A DNA stretch of 5,770 nt from an uncultured Flavobacteriales bacterium. Lineage in GTDB: Bacteria; Bacteroidota; Bacteroidia; Flavobacteriales; Crocinitomicaceae. Location of the stretch: contig CAMLIF010000167.1 in assembly GCA_946479985.1 (NCBI GenBank), forward strand, positions 1 through 5,770, read 5' to 3'. The notes beneath the pieces are model-generated. The model did not search any database, was not told where the DNA came from, and worked only from the letters and a program-made list of their open reading frames with translations. This document shows, piece after piece, positions 1 to 5,193 of this stretch (positions are counted from its first letter, which is position 1; the number at the start of each line of letters is the position of its first letter). Position numbers and translations under genes: made by a program.

Positions 1-407
1 GGAGTTATTTCCGGGTGGGGAATCGTCCAGCTGTTGCTATATCGGCTTGGTTTCCCGAAAACCTGGATTTCGGTAAACGCTTTCAAGCTTTGCATAATGA
101 ATTTTGTTCCCTGGTACCAAACCAATTCGATGGTCCCGCTTTGGTCCTGGAACATGGCGCTTAATCGTTTTCCCCGTCCGGCACCTACCTCGCGAATGGA
201 AACAATTTGTCCTTTCAGCTGCACAAATCCATCAACGGCAAACACATCTTTTACCTGGTGATAAGCCGTTCTGTCGACGTAACGAAAAGGGAAATGCTGC
301 AACAAATCTTCGAAAGTGAAAATGCCCAGTTCTTTGCGCAGTAATTCAGCGCGCTGCGGACCAACTCCTTTCAAAAACTCTATGGGCGTACCCAACCATT
401 GCGACAT
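1..407 (-). CDS. recG: ATP-dependent DNA helicase RecG, N-terminal part (3' end outside window)
   Basis: RecG is a cytoplasmic superfamily 2 helicase that remodels stalled replication forks and branch-migrates Holliday junctions. Only the first 135 codons are visible, and the helicase motifs lie beyond the left edge. Translation from ATG at 407 gives MSQWLGTPIEFLKGVGPQRA, which contains the helix-hairpin-helix-like GVGPQRAELL stretch (residues about 14-23). It is followed by FTFEDLLQHFPFRYVDRT (residues 30-47), the typical RecG N-terminal signature. Residues about 50-135 fit the start of the OB-fold wedge domain, with VQLKGQIVSI, then MFQDQSGTIELVWYQG, and a terminal HPE motif like the one ending this region in other RecG proteins. 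The ATG is supported by the position of the conserved GVG region near the N-terminus and by a perfect TAnnTTTG element four bases upstream. The identification rests on recognised family motifs and is quite secure despite the truncation. Confidence 0.93.
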   Translation of the reverse strand, partial: MSQWLGTPIEFLKGVGPQRAELLRKELGIFTFEDLLQHFPFRYVDRTAYHQVKDVFAVDGFVQLKGQIVSIREVGAGRGKRLSAMFQDQSGTIELVWYQGTKFIMQSLKAFTEIQVFGKPSRYSNSWTIPHPEIT

Positions 408-411
408 GTGG

Positions 412-419
412 CAAAAGTA
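412..419 (-). promoter_or_regulatory. Candidate Bacteroidota -7 promoter element for recG
   Basis: Read on the minus strand this is TACTTTTG, a perfect match to the TAnnTTTG -7 element of the Bacteroidota primary sigma factor. Only four bases separate it from the recG ATG, so a transcription start at the usual distance would fall on or next to the start codon, giving a leaderless or near-leaderless mRNA. I see no clear TTG -33 element about 19-21 bases upstream, which lowers confidence. Confidence 0.5.
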
Positions 420-444
420 AGAATTCACGTTGAGATATCATATC

Positions 445-470
445 AGGTTGATCCGCCGAGGCGGAGACCT
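445..470. repeat. Inverted repeat (hairpin) with GC-rich core
   Basis: TCCGCC (452-457) and GGCGGA (460-465) form a six-pair stem around a GA turn. AGGT (445-448) and ACCT (467-470) add an outer stem across small asymmetric internal bulges. The GC content stands out against the AT-rich surroundings. It is followed by TTTAG rather than a true T-tract, so it is a poor terminator. It partly resembles the hairpin at 861-879 in sharing an AGGCG...ACCTTTA side. Confidence 0.6.
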
Positions 471-474
471 TTAG

Positions 475-499
475 TGTCGGAATTGTATCGAAACCGACA
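475..499. repeat. Inverted repeat TGTCGG / CCGACA
   Basis: A six-base perfect stem, TGTCGG (475-480) with CCGACA (494-499), encloses a 13-base loop. It starts five bases after the hairpin at 445-470. There is no T-tract on either side, so it is not a canonical terminator. It could be an operator or part of a structured element upstream of recG, but nothing in the sequence decides its role. Confidence 0.5.
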
Positions 500-504
500 T
501 GAAA

Positions 505-555
505 AAAGGGATTCTTCCGCAGCCCGATTGAATCACTTTCGTTAATCGGATTTTT
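505..555. terminator. Possible bidirectional terminator-like structure
   Basis: On the plus strand CCGATT (524-529) pairs with AATCGG (544-549), with two more A-T pairs possible across a bulged G, and is followed by ATTTTTCTGTTTTTC. On the minus strand GATTC/GAATC (510-514 with 530-534) forms a weaker stem running into CCTTTTTT. Both arrangements look like intrinsic terminators, but no plus-strand gene lies upstream, and the minus-strand stem has a long 15-base loop. The function is therefore tentative. It might shield recG from transcription entering from the dsbD side. Confidence 0.35.
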
Positions 556-616
556 CTGTTTTTCTCCTTACCGTTGTTTACGGTTGAACAAACAGTTCAG
601 ATTCAATTTCATAGCT

Positions 617-835
617 ATGATACATACTTTTCACATAGACGACTCATCTCCAAAAGCAAAAGCTTTTTTGGAATTCATAAAGTCATTGGAATATGTAACC
701 GAATGAGATAATTCAATGCTTACTGATTCTCAACTGCAAGAATTGGAATTAAGAAGAACTTACAGACGAGAGGGTAAGTCTACATCACATTCCTGGCAAG
801 ACGTTCAGTCGTATGTAAAGAAATCTTTTAGTTAA
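617..835 (+). pseudogene. Antitoxin-like small protein gene interrupted by an in-frame TGA
   Basis: One reading frame runs from ATG 617 to TAA 833-835 and would encode about 71 residues plus one internal stop, TGA at 704-706. The 29-residue first half starts MIHTFHIDDSSPKAKAFLEF and ends EYVTE. The second half, which could restart at ATG 716 in the same frame, contains LTDSQLQELELRR and HSWQDVQSYVKK. The layout resembles small Bacteroidota antitoxin-like proteins of addiction-module type: an N-terminal 'ID..S.KAKAFLEFIK' segment and a C-terminal 'L...RR...GKS.SW.EV' tail. That assignment is from memory of the family. A single substitution (for example CGA, GGA or TGG to TGA) would explain the break. 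No RelE/ParE-like toxin frame follows. Alternatives are two separately translated peptides or read-through. No Shine-Dalgarno is visible at either ATG. Confidence 0.55.
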
Positions 836-860
836 ATTGTATTAGTCAATATCAAAATTC

Positions 861-885
861 GGTCGTCCGGTAGGCGACCTTTATA
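861..885 (+). terminator. Hairpin downstream of the antitoxin-like remnant, possible terminator
   Basis: GGTCG (861-865) pairs with CGACC (875-879). Across a bulged T, CC pairs with GG around a GGTA loop, giving seven pairs in all. TTTATAT follows on the plus strand. It begins 25 bases after the stop at 833-835, as a terminator of that gene would, but the T-tract is short and interrupted. The remaining bases up to 930 hold a minor inverted repeat, GGGA/TCCC (899-902 with 911-914), and no gene. Confidence 0.4.
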
Positions 886-930
886 TCTGTTCATCAGCGG
901 GAATAGAATGTCCCCATGATCGCGTCCTAA

Positions 931-960
931 CAAAAAAGGGACTCTCGCGAATCCCTTTCC
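931..960 (-). terminator. Intrinsic terminator of the dsbD transcript
   Basis: Read on the minus strand, AAAGGGA (958-952) pairs with TCCCTTT (941-935) around a ten-base loop, and the T-run continues to 932. It begins four bases after the dsbD stop codon (964-962). The stem, loop and T-tract are those of a classical rho-independent terminator, so dsbD is probably the last gene of its transcript. Confidence 0.85.
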
Positions 961-961
961 T

Positions 962-3025
962 TTATTTTAATTTCTTCAATCCCTTTTCAATCCAGGCCTG
1001 GAAGACTTCCGGATCGGAATGATTTTGATAATCTGCCGAACCAACCGGGATATCTTCTCCGTCAGGAGTTTGGAGAACATAATATGGCTGAGACGATGTT
1101 TGGTATTCAGTTATCTGCTTAGCTGTCCATTTGTTCCCGATTGTTTTAAGCGAGAAACTGCGCCCATCTACCTGGATTGTCTTTTGCTCATTTTTAGGAA
1201 GTGCTGTTCTTTCATCAACGTAAAGAGAAACAATTACCACGTCGTTTCGCAGGTGTTCAATTACTCCGGGTTCTCCCCAAACACTTTGTTCCATTTTACG
1301 GCAGTTTACGCAACCCCAGCCAGTGAAGTCAACGAAAAGCGGCTTGTTCACTTTCTTAGCATAAGCCAATGCCTTGTCGTAATCGTTAAACGCCATTAAT
1401 CCTCTTGGACCTTTGTGCATTCCTTCTACAACTTCAAGCGTTGTGGAACTGGTTGAAATATTTTGTCCCCCACCCAATCCTTCCGGTGATTCAGCATAGA
1501 AATCTGGAGGAAGGAAAGCATTTACCAGTTTCAGAGGTGCGCCCCATAATCCTGGAATCAGGTAGAACGTGAAAGCAATGGTTAATGTAGCCAACATCGT
1601 TCTTCCAACAGAAAGTTTTTCAACCGGGCTGTCGTGTGGTAAACGGATTTTCCCAAGCATATAAAGTCCGAGGGTTCCAAATACCGCAATCCAAATGGAG
1701 ATAAAGACTTCTCTTTCCAGTAAATGCCACTGCATAGTTGTATCTGCAGTTGACAAGAATTTGAATGCGAAAGCAATTTCCAAAAATCCTAAGAACACTT
1801 TTACAACGTTTAGCCATCCACCCGAACTTGGCATAGAATTTAACCAGGAAGGGAATAATGCGAAAAGCATAAACGGAAGCGCCAAAGCAAGTCCAAAAGC
1901 GAACATTCCGACCATTAATGCAGAGCTGCCTCCGTAAGCAGAAAGACTTCCCAGTAAACCGCCCAAAATAGGACCGGTACAAGAGAATGAAGCCAACGAC
2001 AAGACCAAAGCCATAAAGAAAATCCCGATAACACCACCTTTATCTGCTTTTTCATCTGCTTTATTTGTCCATTTTGCAGGCAATTGAATTTCGAATGCGC
2101 CTAAGAAGGATAATCCGAAAATGAAAAGCATTAAAAAGAAGAAAATATTGAAGTATACATTTGTAGAGAGTTCATTTAAGATATGTCCCGCTCCCGAAAG
2201 CACCACAATTGCACCAAGCAAAACGTGAATGAGTATAATCGATCCACCGTATAAAAATGCATTCCGGATTCCTGATGCGCGTGTTTTACTTCGTTTTGTA
2301 AAGAAACTCACCGTCATCGGGATCATTGGGAATACACAAGGCATGATCAATGCTAAGAAACCGCTAAAAAAAGCACCGATGAATACCAGCCAAAGCGATT
2401 GCGATCCTTTCTTATCGGGACCAGCCTTTACTTTGCTGTCTATCTTAGTGTCCTTTTCTTTCGGAGTACTTACATTATCATCTGTAATTGCCGCAGTAGA
2501 AGCTGAATCTTCAGGTGTTTCGTTAATTATCTCAGAAGTTTCTACTCCTTCACAACCTTTCACGGTAACTGAGGTTACGTTTTCATAAGGCGCAAGGCAG
2601 TAATCGTCGATTTTACAAGTTTGGAAACCATAACTGATCTTCAATTTGAAATCTTTTTGATTCAGGATCTGGATTTTCTGGCGAAAAACAATTTTTCCAA
2701 TGTGATATGCCAAATCTTCGTCAGCTTCTACGTCGTGTTTTAAAATAGGTTTAGGCTCTGTGGCTTTACCGATTAGTTTCACATTTTTATCCGGCATTAC
2801 GGAAAAAGTAGTTGGTGTACCGAAAGATCCTTTGGGTAAGTAAAGAGCATTGATCTCCCATCCTGAAACGATCGTTGCTTCTGCAATAATAGTGGCCTCA
2901 CAATCTTTTCCCTGTTCTACTTTGAATTTCCATTTTACTTTATCTTCCGGATATTCAACACCTTGAGCAATAGAAAGCTGTGCAAAGCTAACGAGTAAAA
3001 ACAACGATTTTAAAAGGTTTTTCAT
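962..3025 (-). CDS. dsbD: Protein-disulfide reductase DsbD (thiol:disulfide interchange protein)
   Basis: DsbD carries electrons from cytoplasmic thioredoxin across the inner membrane to periplasmic thiol proteins. The 687 residues show all three modules. A signal peptide covers residues 1-20 (MKNLLKSLFLLVSFAQLSIA). The periplasmic alpha domain (about 21-155) has the redox pair C137/C143 in TCKIDDYCLAPY. A charged, Ser/Thr-rich linker follows (about 160-207). The multi-pass membrane beta domain (about 210-500) has C230 in MPCVFPMIP and C349 in FSCTGP. The C-terminal thioredoxin-like gamma domain (about 545-687) has CVNC at 572-575 within FTGWGCVNCRKME. All six catalytic cysteines are present, so the enzyme should work. 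Two more cysteines, C42 and C158, lie in or just after the alpha domain and may form a structural disulfide (inference). The start at 3025 is fixed by the signal peptide. The gene lies 39 bases after the stand-alone alpha-domain gene, with no promoter visible in that gap, and ends at a strong terminator. Confidence 0.96.
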   Translation of the reverse strand: MKNLLKSLFLLVSFAQLSIAQGVEYPEDKVKWKFKVEQGKDCEATIIAEATIVSGWEINALYLPKGSFGTPTTFSVMPDKNVKLIGKATEPKPILKHDVEADEDLAYHIGKIVFRQKIQILNQKDFKLKISYGFQTCKIDDYCLAPYENVTSVTVKGCEGVETSEIINETPEDSASTAAITDDNVSTPKEKDTKIDSKVKAGPDKKGSQSLWLVFIGAFFSGFLALIMPCVFPMIPMTVSFFTKRSKTRASGIRNAFLYGGSIILIHVLLGAIVVLSGAGHILNELSTNVYFNIFFFLMLFIFGLSFLGAFEIQLPAKWTNKADEKADKGGVIGIFFMALVLSLASFSCTGPILGGLLGSLSAYGGSSALMVGMFAFGLALALPFMLFALFPSWLNSMPSSGGWLNVVKVFLGFLEIAFAFKFLSTADTTMQWHLLEREVFISIWIAVFGTLGLYMLGKIRLPHDSPVEKLSVGRTMLATLTIAFTFYLIPGLWGAPLKLVNAFLPPDFYAESPEGLGGGQNISTSSTTLEVVEGMHKGPRGLMAFNDYDKALAYAKKVNKPLFVDFTGWGCVNCRKMEQSVWGEPGVIEHLRNDVVIVSLYVDERTALPKNEQKTIQVDGRSFSLKTIGNKWTAKQITEYQTSSQPYYVLQTPDGEDIPVGSADYQNHSDPEVFQAWIEKGLKKLK

Positions 3026-3064
3026 CTTTTTATTTGGATAAGCAATTGTTTGGAATATGGGTTT

Positions 3065-3508
3065 TTAGGGAATTGTAACTTCAAACGGAACATCTACCGG
3101 CGGCAGGCACATCACATCATTACAAATCATGTATGTAATAATTCCTGTAACTTTTCCTTTACTTCCTTTTGATACTTTCTGTGTGAAAACAGCTTCTGTT
3201 TTAAAGAAATCAAGACTCGCTTCGAAGTTTTCGTCGTATTCGTGAATAGGAGTTGGCTCAGCAACTTTATCTACAAATGTTACGGTTGTGTTTTCTGTAA
3301 ATGAAAATGATGTTGGAACCGGGCCAATATCGTTGTTGATAAACTGACTGTATAAATGCCAGCCTTCAGCAATGGCAGCTTTCAGTTCAATTTGATTTTT
3401 TTCCTTATTGTAACTTACTTTCCAGGTTACATTATCCTGGGAATTTACCTGTGCTTGTAAACTTAAGGTACAAAGGGTAATAATCAGAAAACAAAAAAAA
3501 CGTTTCAT
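3065..3508 (-). CDS. Secreted stand-alone DsbD-alpha-like (DsbD N-terminal domain) protein
   Basis: The 147-residue product starts with a signal peptide, MKRFFCFLIITLCTLSLQAQ (residues 1-20), and then holds a single domain resembling the N-terminal alpha domain of DsbD. Shared features with the neighbouring DsbD include VTWKVSY versus VKWKFKV, PVPTSFSF versus TPTTFSV, AEPTPI versus TEPKPI, and a C-terminal redox-type cysteine pair. Here the pair is C129/C134 (MICNDVMCLPP), CX4C instead of the CX5C of DsbD. No membrane or thioredoxin module follows. The ATG at 3508 is preferred: an upstream in-frame TTG at 3529 would put seven polar residues before the signal peptide and overlaps the -7 promoter element. 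The gene probably shares a transcript with dsbD. I infer a role as a soluble or surface thiol carrier taking electrons from DsbD. A non-redox fold-only role is also possible. The coding strand has a run of eight T at codons 4-6. Confidence 0.85.
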   Translation of the reverse strand: MKRFFCFLIITLCTLSLQAQVNSQDNVTWKVSYNKEKNQIELKAAIAEGWHLYSQFINNDIGPVPTSFSFTENTTVTFVDKVAEPTPIHEYDENFEASLDFFKTEAVFTQKVSKGSKGKVTGIITYMICNDVMCLPPVDVPFEVTIP

Positions 3509-3526
3509 ATTATTTTGATTGGTACT

Positions 3527-3534
3527 CAAAACTA
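3527..3534 (-). promoter_or_regulatory. Candidate -7 promoter element of the dsb operon
   Basis: On the minus strand this reads TAGTTTTG, a perfect TAnnTTTG match 18 bases upstream of the ATG at 3508. A start at the usual distance would leave a short leader of about 14 bases, which is A/T-rich and has no Shine-Dalgarno, as is usual in this phylum. No good TTG -33 element is visible. An inverted repeat, AACGTTTC (3499-3506) and GAAACGTT (3536-3543), flanks the element and could be an operator. Confidence 0.6.
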
Positions 3535-3595
3535 CGAAACGTTCTTGGTAATGGATGTTTGTTTGATTCTAATTGTAGAATAAACTATTGAAATC

Positions 3596-3865
3596 CTAAA
3601 ATTTAAGCTCAACTATGTGATCGATGGGAATCCACATGCCGCCCTTTAAGCAAATATATTTCTGCCCCGTTGCCCAAATAGTTGTATTTACTCTTTTTAA
3701 GCCGGCGTCGTCGTGAAAAACAATCCCAACTTTCGTATGGTAACCGTTCCCTAAACGTGTTGCTTCCTCCAATTTGTGCATGATGTCGGGTTGTTGATCA
3801 AATCGAATAGGTAGTTTGAAAGTCAGGTCTTTAACAACCTCTTTTTCGATAACTTCTGGTTCCAT
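3596..3865 (-). CDS. Uncharacterised 89-residue protein
   Basis: I do not recognise a named family. The protein runs from ATG 3865 to TAG 3596-3598. It has no signal peptide, no membrane segment and a single cysteine, so it is probably cytoplasmic. An acidic N-terminus (MEPEVIEKEVVKD) leads into a predicted beta-rich body: FKLPIRF, KVGIVFHDD, RVNTTIWATG, YICLKGGMWIPIDHIVELKF (positions about 70-89). The closing pattern 'TT.WA....YI.LKGG..IPI..I' recalls small conserved hypothetical proteins of Flavobacteriia. I know this only as a pattern, without a function. It is 75 bases downstream of tilS and 87 bases upstream of the dsb gene start, on the same strand. Its start lacks a Shine-Dalgarno, and no perfect TAnnTTTG is visible upstream, so it may be expressed from the pabB-tilS transcript. 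Confidence 0.8.
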   Translation of the reverse strand: MEPEVIEKEVVKDLTFKLPIRFDQQPDIMHKLEEATRLGNGYHTKVGIVFHDDAGLKRVNTTIWATGQKYICLKGGMWIPIDHIVELKF

Positions 3866-3939
3866 AGTGCGCGGGGTTTAATCGTTTATTAACACAATGT
3901 AATAAAAAAATAATACCGCGTGATTTTTTATGGAAATAA
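3866..3939 (-). other. Gap between tilS and the small gene, with a palindrome at the tilS stop
   Basis: A perfect 14-base palindrome, GAAATAATTATTTC (3933-3946), covers the tilS stop codon. On the minus strand it is not followed directly by a T-tract, so it is not a convincing terminator. A T7 run (complement of 3904-3910) lies further on without a stem in front of it. Transcription from tilS into the small gene therefore looks possible. Confidence 0.4.
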
Positions 3940-5193
3940 TTATTTCACTTTTTCGATGAGCGATATTGTTATCATAGATGAATCGCCTTTTTTCGTAAAC
4001 GGAGAATCGGAAACGGCAATATTCGGAACCCAAATAACTTGATTATCAATGCTTAAAACCGGCCATTCCGAACGAATTTGACTTGGGATTCCTTCTTCTT
4101 TTAATAAATCCCACACGCGTTTCTGACCAATCATGCCCGCAAGTTGAAGTTTATCTTCTTTTGTAGCCGGCCGAACAACGAATTTGTTCTGATCAATCTC
4201 CGAATCACAAACCAATTTTGCGTTTTCGGGTGCGGATTTCGCCGGTTTCCTTTTTTCAATCTTGCATTCCCATGCTTTGGCAGTACGGTTTTTCGGACGA
4301 ATATAAACGCCTTTTGTGCCTTTATAGAACCAATATTCGTTACAAACCAATTCGGCACTCAGATTCAACCTGAAAAGATCTTTCAGCCTTTTAATTGACC
4401 ACGATGGGAGATCCAGTGTCTTTACAAACAAAAGTTGGGTGACTTCACTGCTTGCTTTCCATTCTTCTGTTGCAATGAATTGATTGCAAAGCACTTCACT
4501 GATCCATTTTTCGGAATCTGCAGTTTCATTCATAATGGAATCGTTTAGTTTTTTCTGAAAAGTACCAATACTTTCTGTTAGAGCCGGTATTTCAGCGTGA
4601 AGTTTCGGAAGGATTTCGTTCCTGAAAAGGTTTCGTAAGTAATTCGATCCGGCGTTAGACTGATCTTCACGCCAGGGAATTTTCGCTTTCTCAGCATAAT
4701 GGCGCAGTTCTTCTTTGGATAACTCTAAGAATGGACGAATCAGCTGCTGCGACTCTGCCATCATTCCGCGTAAACCAAACGTTCCGCTTCCCCTGAAATA
4801 CTGTAAAAAGAAAGTTTCCTCCTGGTCGTTCAGATGATGGGCCAATATTACAAAATGATTTGCGCTCAGAGATGTCCACTGGGAAAAAAGCTTTCTTCTG
4901 AAATCACGGGCGGCTTTTTGAAGATTCACTCCTTCGGCTTTTGTAATCTCAGTTGGACATTTCACGCACAAAAACGGGACATTAAGATCGGTGCAGACCT
5001 GTTTAACCAGTTGTTCATCTGAATCACTGTCGGCACCGCGCAGCTGATAATTCACGTGTAAAACCGCAAATGGAATTTTCTGCTTGTGAAGCGAGTGGAG
5101 CAAAACCATTGAATCTACACCGCCGCTGCATGCAACCAGCAGTTTTTTCGCTGACCAGTCAAATTGCTGAATATGTTTTTCTACCACGTGCAT
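3940..5193 (-). CDS. tilS: tRNA(Ile)-lysidine synthase TilS
   Basis: TilS uses ATP and lysine to convert cytidine 34 of the CAU-anticodon tRNA(Ile) to lysidine, changing its charging from methionine to isoleucine and its reading from AUG to AUA. It is normally essential. The 417-residue protein has the N-type ATP pyrophosphatase P-loop SGGVDS at residues 23-28 (ACSGGVDSMVLLHSL) and HVNYQLRG at 46-53. The AHHLNDQEETFFLQYFRGSG block is at 118-137, where family members commonly have HHxxDDQxET, so the first Asp is Asn here. The tRNA-contacting DQSNAGSNYLRNLFRNEILP stretch is at 177-196. The C-terminal domain is present, with QKRVWDLLKEEGIP (357-370) and WPVL...WVPNIAVSD (377-396). Length and domain order are those of full-length TilS. 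The ATG at 5193 lies inside the end of pabB (13-base overlap), which suggests translational coupling. Confidence 0.96.
   Translation of the reverse strand: MHVVEKHIQQFDWSAKKLLVACSGGVDSMVLLHSLHKQKIPFAVLHVNYQLRGADSDSDEQLVKQVCTDLNVPFLCVKCPTEITKAEGVNLQKAARDFRRKLFSQWTSLSANHFVILAHHLNDQEETFFLQYFRGSGTFGLRGMMAESQQLIRPFLELSKEELRHYAEKAKIPWREDQSNAGSNYLRNLFRNEILPKLHAEIPALTESIGTFQKKLNDSIMNETADSEKWISEVLCNQFIATEEWKASSEVTQLLFVKTLDLPSWSIKRLKDLFRLNLSAELVCNEYWFYKGTKGVYIRPKNRTAKAWECKIEKRKPAKSAPENAKLVCDSEIDQNKFVVRPATKEDKLQLAGMIGQKRVWDLLKEEGIPSQIRSEWPVLSIDNQVIWVPNIAVSDSPFTKKGDSSMITISLIEKVK

Larger units (their letters stand above)
408..616. other. Non-coding stretch between recG and the antitoxin-like remnant, rich in inverted repeats
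   Basis: I found no convincing gene here. Besides the recG promoter candidate, the stretch holds three close inverted repeats (445-470, 475-499, 524-549), listed separately where useful. It also has a T-rich segment at 551-565 and the sequence TACCGTTGTTTACGGTTG (569-586), which contains two imperfect TAnnTTTG-like octamers. These might be a weak plus-strand promoter for the small gene at 617, but each differs from the consensus at one defined position and neither has a clear -33 partner. Confidence 0.6.

Noticed and set aside
34..319. Two overlapping plus-strand open frames
   Set aside because: They lie opposite the recG coding sequence, which has convincing family motifs on the minus strand.
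836..930. A toxin gene downstream of the antitoxin-like remnant
   Set aside because: No frame of useful length follows on the plus strand before the dsbD terminator.
1019..1399. Plus-strand open frame of 126 codons
   Set aside because: It lies opposite the DsbD gamma domain, whose motifs are clear, and its translation shows no recognisable domain.
2229..2588. Plus-strand open frame of 119 codons
   Set aside because: It is antisense to the DsbD linker and first membrane segments, and is best explained as a shadow of that gene.
3509..3529. TTG start at 3529 for the DsbD-alpha-like gene
   Set aside because: It would add seven polar residues before a clear signal peptide and overlaps the -7 element. 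The ATG at 3508 fits better.
3933..3946. Palindrome GAAATAATTATTTC as the tilS terminator
   Set aside because: The stem is all A/T apart from its end pairs, has no proper loop and is not followed by a T-tract on the minus strand.
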